This document shows positions 51,341 through 56,008 of a stretch of 56,008 nt of DNA, in pieces; the stretch's first letter is position 1; every line of letters starts with the position of its first letter. This DNA comes from Oscillospiraceae bacterium (GTDB taxonomy: Bacteria > Bacillota > Clostridia > Christensenellales > Aristaeellaceae): positions 1-56,008 of the forward strand of contig JAIRSO010000034.1 in the NCBI GenBank assembly GCA_031255415.1. The letters are read 5' to 3'. The notes beneath the pieces were generated by a model. That model saw only the letters and a program-made list of their open reading frames with translations. It made no database searches and was not told the origin of the DNA. The position numbers and the translations under genes are program-made.

Positions 51341-52234
51341 ATGTTTCCGATTAGAATCGGCACGCTGATACCAGCCGAGCACGCGGCGGCGATGGCTCCC
51401 GATCTGAACGCGATGGGCTTTGAGTGCTACGAGCTGAACTATCCGCCCGACAGGCCTATCGGCGGGTTGCTGGACGAACTGCCGCGCGCGCTGGACGCGT
51501 TCCAAGGCCGTCCGATCTCCGCGCTCGCGTGCTACGGGAACACGCTGACCGATCCGCAGGTGAGGCGGAATCTGGAATCGCTGATAGACTCCGCTCCGAA
51601 GGCCGGCGTTGGGGTAGTGGCGATGTTCGCGGGCAGTCTGCCCGGCGCGAGCGTGCCCGATATGATGGACGAGTGCTCTATCCTGATAAGGCCGCTGGCA
51701 AGGCGCGCGGAGGATAACGGCGTTAAGCTTGCGCTGGAAGGCTGCGCGATGGGCGCGACATGGCGCGGAGGCGGCGGCATGAATCTCGCGTACTGCCCGG
51801 ACGCGTGGGATCTATTGTTCGACGAGGTGGATTGCGGCGCGCTGGGGCTCGAGTGGGAGCCATGCCACGCATATGAGCAGCTGATGGATCCGATCCCGCA
51901 GCTGCGCAGGTACGCGAAGCGGGTGTATCACGTTCATTGCAAGGACGCGACGGTCGCCTGGGACGTACTGCGCGAGCATGGTTTGGACAGTCCGCATCCG
52001 TTCATATGGAACCGCACGCCCGGATTCGGCGACACCAACTGGAACGATGTGTTCACCATCCTGATGCAGAATGGTTACGAGGGGTTCGCCGACATAGAGG
52101 GGTATCACGATCCCGTGTATTATAACGATCTGGAATGGTCGGGGCAGCTTCGCGCGCTGGAGTACCTGAAAGACTGCCGCGGCGGGAGGGTTTATACGGT
52201 TGGGCCGAAGGCGTATAGAGGGTATAGGGGGTAA
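51341..52234 (+). CDS. sugar phosphate isomerase/epimerase family protein
   Basis: A 297-residue TIM-barrel protein of the xylose-isomerase-like/AP-endonuclease-2 family. Likely metal ligands are Glu in LALEGCAMGATWRG, the acidic pair in LGLEWEPCHAYEQ, His in YHVHCKDATVAWD and Glu in FADIEGYHDPVYY. Such enzymes isomerise or epimerise sugars, inositols or their oxidised forms. A GATAAGGGGGTAAAT site precedes the ATG. It is divergent from the glycosyltransferase. Substrate unknown; the GH105 hydrolase nearby makes a sugar from pectin breakdown plausible. Confidence 0.83.
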   Translation: MFPIRIGTLIPAEHAAAMAPDLNAMGFECYELNYPPDRPIGGLLDELPRALDAFQGRPISALACYGNTLTDPQVRRNLESLIDSAPKAGVGVVAMFAGSLPGASVPDMMDECSILIRPLARRAEDNGVKLALEGCAMGATWRGGGGMNLAYCPDAWDLLFDEVDCGALGLEWEPCHAYEQLMDPIPQLRRYAKRVYHVHCKDATVAWDVLREHGLDSPHPFIWNRTPGFGDTNWNDVFTILMQNGYEGFADIEGYHDPVYYNDLEWSGQLRALEYLKDCRGGRVYTVGPKAYRGYRG

Positions 52235-52450
52235 GGGCGGGGCTTTTTGGTTGGGGCTGCCTTCTCTGGGAAGGGGCGCACTCCTGTGGATGTCCCACAG
52301 CGACAAAGAGGGTGTTTCTCCTCGAAGTCCCGGAGAGAAGGGATTAAACAGAGCGGGCGTTCCTAACCAGAGCAGCCGTTCTTAACCAGATTGGATATTC
52401 CTACAAGAGTATCCGCACCCAACCATCGGAACCGTACCTCCACCCGCAGA
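52235..52450. other. 216-bp gap with a short direct repeat
   Basis: Between two convergent genes. A near-repeat GCGTTCCTAACCAGAGCA / GCCGTTCTTAACCAGATT lies at about 52348-52392. No gene, promoter or clear terminator was seen. Confidence 0.35.
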
Positions 52451-53518
52451 TCAATATGCCGCCGCGCACATCAGCAGGAACGCGCCCACTCCGTGCAGAT
52501 CGTTCCTGCTGGTTGGTCTATTGACATAATGGTTATAATCGCCTACACCCGTACCCACGCAGATGTTATCGATTACCAAACCGTTATCATCATAGTACAG
52601 TCTCGCGGTTACGCCTTCGCACGCCGCGCGCGCTTGACCTAGATAACCGTCGTCCAGCAATCCCATCTTCACCGCGCGAAATAACGACGCGGCAAATAAA
52701 CACGTGCAGGACGACTCCAGCCAGTTGCCCGGCTCGCCGCCCTTGTCCACCACCTGATACCATAACCCCGATTCCCGATCCTGATACCTCGCGATCCCCC
52801 GCAATAAGTCCACGGCTATGCGGCGCAGCGATTCCATGCCCGGATGACCATCCGGCGCGCACTCCATTTCATCAAGAAGCGCGACCGTAACCCATCCCAT
52901 CGCCCGCCCCCAGAACTCCGGCGAACGGCCTGTCTCGCGATCCGCCCAAGGCTGCCGCTTGTCGTAATCATATGCGTGATACCATAACCCCGTAGACTCG
53001 TCGCGCGTGCGGCGCTCCATCTCCCGCGCCTGGAACACCGCCAGATCCAGCAAATCGTTCGCGCCGAACGTCCGCGCGTACATCGCCGAGAACACGCCGC
53101 CCATGTACAGCCCATCCAGCCACATCTGGTTGCGGTACCAAGCCTTATGCCAGAACCCGTCGTCTGGATTCTTCGCGAAATGCCGGATGTAGTACGCGAT
53201 CGTATCCATCGCGATCCTGTAGCGCTCGTCGCGCTCGCGTTCATACAGCGGGAACAATAGGATCCCCGGCTGCAGATCGTCCAGTTGGCCTGGATTGAAC
53301 TGCGTGATGTTGCCATACGGATCGATCATCGAGTCGATCCAGGACTTGATGTAATCATAATAACGCTCGTCGAGCGTCAATAGATACGTCTTGAACATCC
53401 CCGACAGGAACACGCCTTGATGATAATGGAAATGCTTCGCCGGAGGGAGACTCTCCGGCGCGAAGCGGCGGATCATCGTGTCGCAGACCTCGCGCGCCGC
53501 CGTCAATGAGTCGCTCAT
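52451..53518 (-). CDS. GH88/GH105 family glycoside hydrolase (unsaturated rhamnogalacturonyl hydrolase-like)
   Basis: A 355-residue alpha/alpha-barrel hydrolase without signal peptide, so cytoplasmic. The YteR-like signature WYRNQMWLDGLYMGGVF carries the catalytic Asp (D135). WYHAYDYDKRQPWADRETGRSPEFWGRAMGW and WLESSCTCLFAASLFRAVKMG are typical family blocks. It removes unsaturated uronic acid from oligosaccharides made by pectate or rhamnogalacturonan lyases. The start is ATG 53518, nine bases after AGGAGG; an ATG at 53527 overlaps that site. It is the last gene of a three-gene run. Confidence 0.88.
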   Translation of the reverse strand: MSDSLTAAREVCDTMIRRFAPESLPPAKHFHYHQGVFLSGMFKTYLLTLDERYYDYIKSWIDSMIDPYGNITQFNPGQLDDLQPGILLFPLYERERDERYRIAMDTIAYYIRHFAKNPDDGFWHKAWYRNQMWLDGLYMGGVFSAMYARTFGANDLLDLAVFQAREMERRTRDESTGLWYHAYDYDKRQPWADRETGRSPEFWGRAMGWVTVALLDEMECAPDGHPGMESLRRIAVDLLRGIARYQDRESGLWYQVVDKGGEPGNWLESSCTCLFAASLFRAVKMGLLDDGYLGQARAACEGVTARLYYDDNGLVIDNICVGTGVGDYNHYVNRPTSRNDLHGVGAFLLMCAAAY

Positions 53519-53572
53519 CGTAATCATCCTCCTGGCGGACGGCTGGCTTCAGCCGCCCGCCGCGCCGCGTGC

Positions 53573-54505
53573 TTATAGGCGGATAGGGTTGGTCCAGGCG
53601 CGCCGGCCTTGCGCGTCCTTGACTATCGCGCGCAGATACGGGAGCCCTTCGGGGATCGCGAACTCCGCGCGGGTAACGCCCGCGTTCTCTCGATCCCAGG
53701 TAAGCGAGGACGGCTTGCGCGCGAACGCGAACCCCGCGAATAAACACGGCGAACACTCGACGACCGCCTTGCCGTCATCCACATAGAAGCCGTATATCTC
53801 CGGCCCGCACGACGAGTAAAACGCGCCCGATACCAAAGCGTCTATCACCGCGTCTATGGTCTTATCCGCGTTGACCGCCACCCAGCCCAGCGCGTGCTGG
53901 CGCATCGTGTGCCCGTCGTCTACCGCTATGCCGTGCCATCCCTTGCCAAGACCCAGTATCTCGTCCCAGTAAGCGGCGTTCGTGTCCTGATCGTTATCAA
54001 GCGCGCAGCCGCTGTTCCATATCTCCATGCCGAAGTGCCCCTGCATCTGGTCGAACTCGCGCGCCGGCGTGCCGCTCCACTCGGGGTGGCACAGGAATGT
54101 AACGTTGCCCGCGCCGTGGATCTCGTCGAGCAGGGGCTGAACCGCGCGCTGATCCGCGACCGTGCCCTTGAAACTGAATCGCTGATCGTGGACGTACCGA
54201 TTGCCGCGCTCCGGCGAGCGTCCCAGCGCGACGGTGTGGAACGTATGCACGAGCGAGTTTTTCGAATCGGGCATATCGAAATCACGCTCCACGCCGGGTA
54301 TGATCAGCAGGTTGGTGTCCGGCGCGAAGTTTTTGGTATTGTAAACGTTATGATCCGTCAACGCTACGAAGTCGTAACCCTTCGACGCGTACAGCCGCAG
54401 CACGGACTCGGGGCTGTCCGCGCCGTCGGAGCGGGTGGTGTGGACGTGAAGCGCGCCCTTGAGCGTCTTCGCCCCGGGGGCGAACGCGGATTGTACTATC
54501 TTCAT
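53573..54505 (-). CDS. PHP domain metallohydrolase, CehA/McbA-like
   Basis: A 310-residue protein. The PHP fold has metal motifs GALHVHTTRSDG (H20, H22), DFVALTDHNVYN and LCHPEWSG, and GIAVDDGHTM near residue 200. This is the arrangement of the CehA/McbA-type phosphoesterase or phosphodiesterase group. A C-terminal beta domain follows (from about 215). No signal peptide. Its start overlaps the stop of the trans-sulfuration enzyme gene by four bases, and the GH105 gene follows after 54 bases. Substrate unknown. Confidence 0.82.
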   Translation of the reverse strand: MKIVQSAFAPGAKTLKGALHVHTTRSDGADSPESVLRLYASKGYDFVALTDHNVYNTKNFAPDTNLLIIPGVERDFDMPDSKNSLVHTFHTVALGRSPERGNRYVHDQRFSFKGTVADQRAVQPLLDEIHGAGNVTFLCHPEWSGTPAREFDQMQGHFGMEIWNSGCALDNDQDTNAAYWDEILGLGKGWHGIAVDDGHTMRQHALGWVAVNADKTIDAVIDALVSGAFYSSCGPEIYGFYVDDGKAVVECSPCLFAGFAFARKPSSLTWDRENAGVTRAEFAIPEGLPYLRAIVKDAQGRRAWTNPIRL

Positions 54506-55644
54506 ATTTGATCAAGGCTCCTTTTCAGATCGTCCCACAGCGTTTCTATATCCTCCAGCCCGACGTGTATCCTTACCAGCGAATCCTCGCCGCCGGATAC
54601 CACCGCCATCGACTCGAACCCGCCCCAGCTAGGCCCGACGTTAAACCACTCCAGACGCTTGACGAACCCGCGCGCGTCCGCGTTGGCGCAGTTCAGCTCG
54701 AAGCTCAGCGGGCTGGTCGTGCCGGTCATCTGCCGCCTGGCAAGCTCGCGCTGCGGGAACGAATCCAGGCCGGGGTGGTTGACTGTCTTCACGGCGGGAT
54801 GCTGTTCCAGCCGTTTGGCGATCTCCAGCGCGGCGGACTCGTGCGCCTTCAGCCGAACGCCCAGCGAGCGCAGTCCGCGTATGCACAGCCAAGCCTCCAT
54901 GGGCTGGAGTATGCCGCCGTAAAACTCGCGCACGCGGTGCACGTCTTTCATGATCGACTCGCCGCCTACGCACACGCCCGCGATAACGTCGCTGTGTCCT
55001 GCGATGTATTTCGATACCGTGTGGACGCTCAGGTCAATGCCCATAGCCAGCGGTTTCTGGTATAGAGGGGTCGCCCACGAGTTGTCCACTATCGTACGTA
55101 TACCGCGCGGTCTGGCGAAATCCGCGACGGCGCGCAGATCCTGCAGCTTGAACAGCATCGACACGGGCGACTCCAGGTATATGAGCGACGTGCTAGGCTT
55201 TACATTATCGATAAAATCCGACAATTCGCGGCCGTCGACATAAGTGGCCTCACATCCGAATTTCCCGACCAGGAACTCGTCGATGAACACCCGCGTCGGG
55301 CCATACGCGTTCTCCACGCAGACGATGTGATCCCCGGCCTTCACGCAAGCGAGCATAGCCGACGATATAGCCGCCATCCCCGACGCGAACGCCAGCGCTT
55401 TATCGCCGCGCTCCAGCGCCGCGATCTTACGCTCGAACAGATCCACCGTAGGGTTGCTCACGCGCCCGTAAGCGAAGCGGCGCGGAACGCTCGAGTCCAT
55501 CTGATCCTTTGGCGTGACGTGCAGAGAATTCATGAATATGGGCTGGATTACCGCGCCCTCGTAGCGCTCGTAATCATCGCCCAGGTGGGCGAGTATGTCC
55601 GCGTCGTTGTCGCGCAGCTCAAAAGGCCGCGAGCCGGTCGCCAT
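54502..55644 (-). CDS. trans-sulfuration family PLP enzyme (cystathionine synthase/lyase or methionine gamma-lyase type)
   Basis: A 380-residue Cys/Met-metabolism enzyme of normal length. YGRVSNPTVDLFERKIAALE, the PLP-stacking Tyr in ENAYGPT, IVDNSWATP and the PLP lysine in HTVSKYIAGHSDVIAG (K212) define the family. Exact reaction cannot be told apart by eye. No met or cys gene is adjacent. It has its own promoter and is coupled (ATGA) to the PHP protein, an unexpected partner. Confidence 0.9.
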   Translation of the reverse strand: MATGSRPFELRDNDADILAHLGDDYERYEGAVIQPIFMNSLHVTPKDQMDSSVPRRFAYGRVSNPTVDLFERKIAALERGDKALAFASGMAAISSAMLACVKAGDHIVCVENAYGPTRVFIDEFLVGKFGCEATYVDGRELSDFIDNVKPSTSLIYLESPVSMLFKLQDLRAVADFARPRGIRTIVDNSWATPLYQKPLAMGIDLSVHTVSKYIAGHSDVIAGVCVGGESIMKDVHRVREFYGGILQPMEAWLCIRGLRSLGVRLKAHESAALEIAKRLEQHPAVKTVNHPGLDSFPQRELARRQMTGTTSPLSFELNCANADARGFVKRLEWFNVGPSWGGFESMAVVSGGEDSLVRIHVGLEDIETLWDDLKRSLDQI

Positions 55645-55686
55645 GTTCCATCACTCTTTCCCGTTTGATTTATCGCAACCGCAGGT

Positions 55687-55715
55687 AGTGTAGCATTGGG
55701 GGAGAGGGATTGCAA
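55687..55715 (-). promoter_or_regulatory. promoter of the trans-sulfuration enzyme operon
   Basis: Minus strand: TTGCAA (55715-55710), a 17-base spacer and TACACT (55692-55687), 43 bases before the ATG. Confidence 0.5.
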
Positions 55716-55810
55716 GGGGGGGAGGAGCCGCGTTCCCAGCGGGCGACCTTCTTTATATTACATCGCGAAACTTACGCCGCGTCCGCGCTCTTGAGCATGC
55801 CGCGATGCGG

Positions 55811-55839
55811 TTGAATGGAGAGAAACAGTATGGTAGAAT
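55811..55839 (+). promoter_or_regulatory. promoter of the FMN reductase-like gene
   Basis: TTGAAT (55811-55816), a 17-base spacer and TAGAAT (55834-55839), 53 bases before the ATG. Confidence 0.5.
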
Positions 55840-55891
55840 CAACTGGACGCGCGTCGCATATGATCGTCCATCTAGCAATGGAGGAAGGGAT

Positions 55892-56008
55892 ATGGCTAAG
55901 AATATAGTTATTTTGTCGGGATCCCCTAGAAAAGGCGGCAATACCGATACGCTTGTGGACGCGTTCATCGAAGGGGCGAAGGCTTCCGGTAAGGATATAA
56001 CGCTGTTC
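55892..56008 (+). CDS. NADPH-dependent FMN reductase/flavodoxin-like protein, 5' part
   Basis: Thirty-nine codons before the window ends. KNIVILSGSPRKGGNTDTLVDAFIEGA is the FMN phosphate-binding loop (GSPRKGGNT) of the iron-sulfur flavoprotein/NADPH-dependent FMN reductase family. A GGAGGAAGGGAT site lies just ahead of the ATG. The rest, including any Cys cluster that would tell the subgroups apart, is outside the window. Confidence 0.85.
   Translation, partial: MAKNIVILSGSPRKGGNTDTLVDAFIEGAKASGKDITLF

Overview
The window reads as chromosomal DNA of a GC-rich (about 60 % by eye) Bacillota bacterium, probably Clostridia and possibly a Christensenellales-type gut lineage. Support: the infC-rpmI-rplT cluster with a leader ahead of infC, yajC, a YacL-type PIN/TRAM protein, a DUF1934 protein, BMP/NupOPQ-type nucleoside uptake genes, and strong SigA-type promoters with AGGAGG ribosome binding sites. 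The family-level assignment is a guess. All four exported proteins carry AxA-type signal peptides without a lipobox, which is unusual for a monoderm.

Layout. 1-6222 (minus): a complete Opp/Dpp-type peptide importer (binding protein, two permeases, two ATPases) ending in a small membrane protein. Its binding protein looks circularly permuted. 6450-8144: an M3 oligopeptidase. 8309-11938: the IF3/L35/L20 operon behind a structured leader, continuing into an rRNA/tRNA methyltransferase and threonine ammonia-lyase. 12189-15725: an Eis-like acetyltransferase, a YacL-like protein, YajC and a fucose mutarotase-like protein. 15722-20528: a BMP-type nucleoside importer with its own promoter and leader hairpin. 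20579: tRNA-Ser(CGA). 20738-25659: an aldolase, a VOC protein plus D-aminoacylase pair, an OGG-type glycosylase and a secreted C39-like protease. 25785-34472 (minus): a second complete peptide importer in one run with an M20 dipeptidase and a ROK kinase-GmhA fusion. 34534-36669: an AT-richer type II restriction-modification island (m5C methyltransferase plus Eco47II-type nuclease).

36808-40666: an SLC13/ArsB-type transporter and an OmpR/PhoR-type two-component pair. 40623-41695: a DUF1934 protein and an unknown protein. 41874-44550: a MotA/ExbB-like plus MotB/OmpA-like pair resembling ZorA/ZorB but without any Zorya effector. 44545-44634: a C-rich tandem repeat. 44631-47155: gamma-glutamyltransferase and two related small proteins, one with a Cys-rich tail. 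47416-49901: ECF sigma factor, membrane anchored partner and an orphan EcfA-type ATPase. 49762-55644: a glycosyltransferase, sugar isomerase, GH105 hydrolase, PHP hydrolase and trans-sulfuration enzyme. 55892-end: start of an NADPH-dependent FMN reductase.

Together the genes suggest a heterotroph that imports peptides and nucleosides, cleaves peptides inside the cell (M3, M20, GGT, D-aminoacylase) and uses plant polysaccharide fragments (GH105). The items most worth following up are the permuted binding protein, the stand-alone ZorAB-like motor, the paired small proteins with Cys-rich tail, the ROK-GmhA fusion and the AUA-started infC with a repeat tail.
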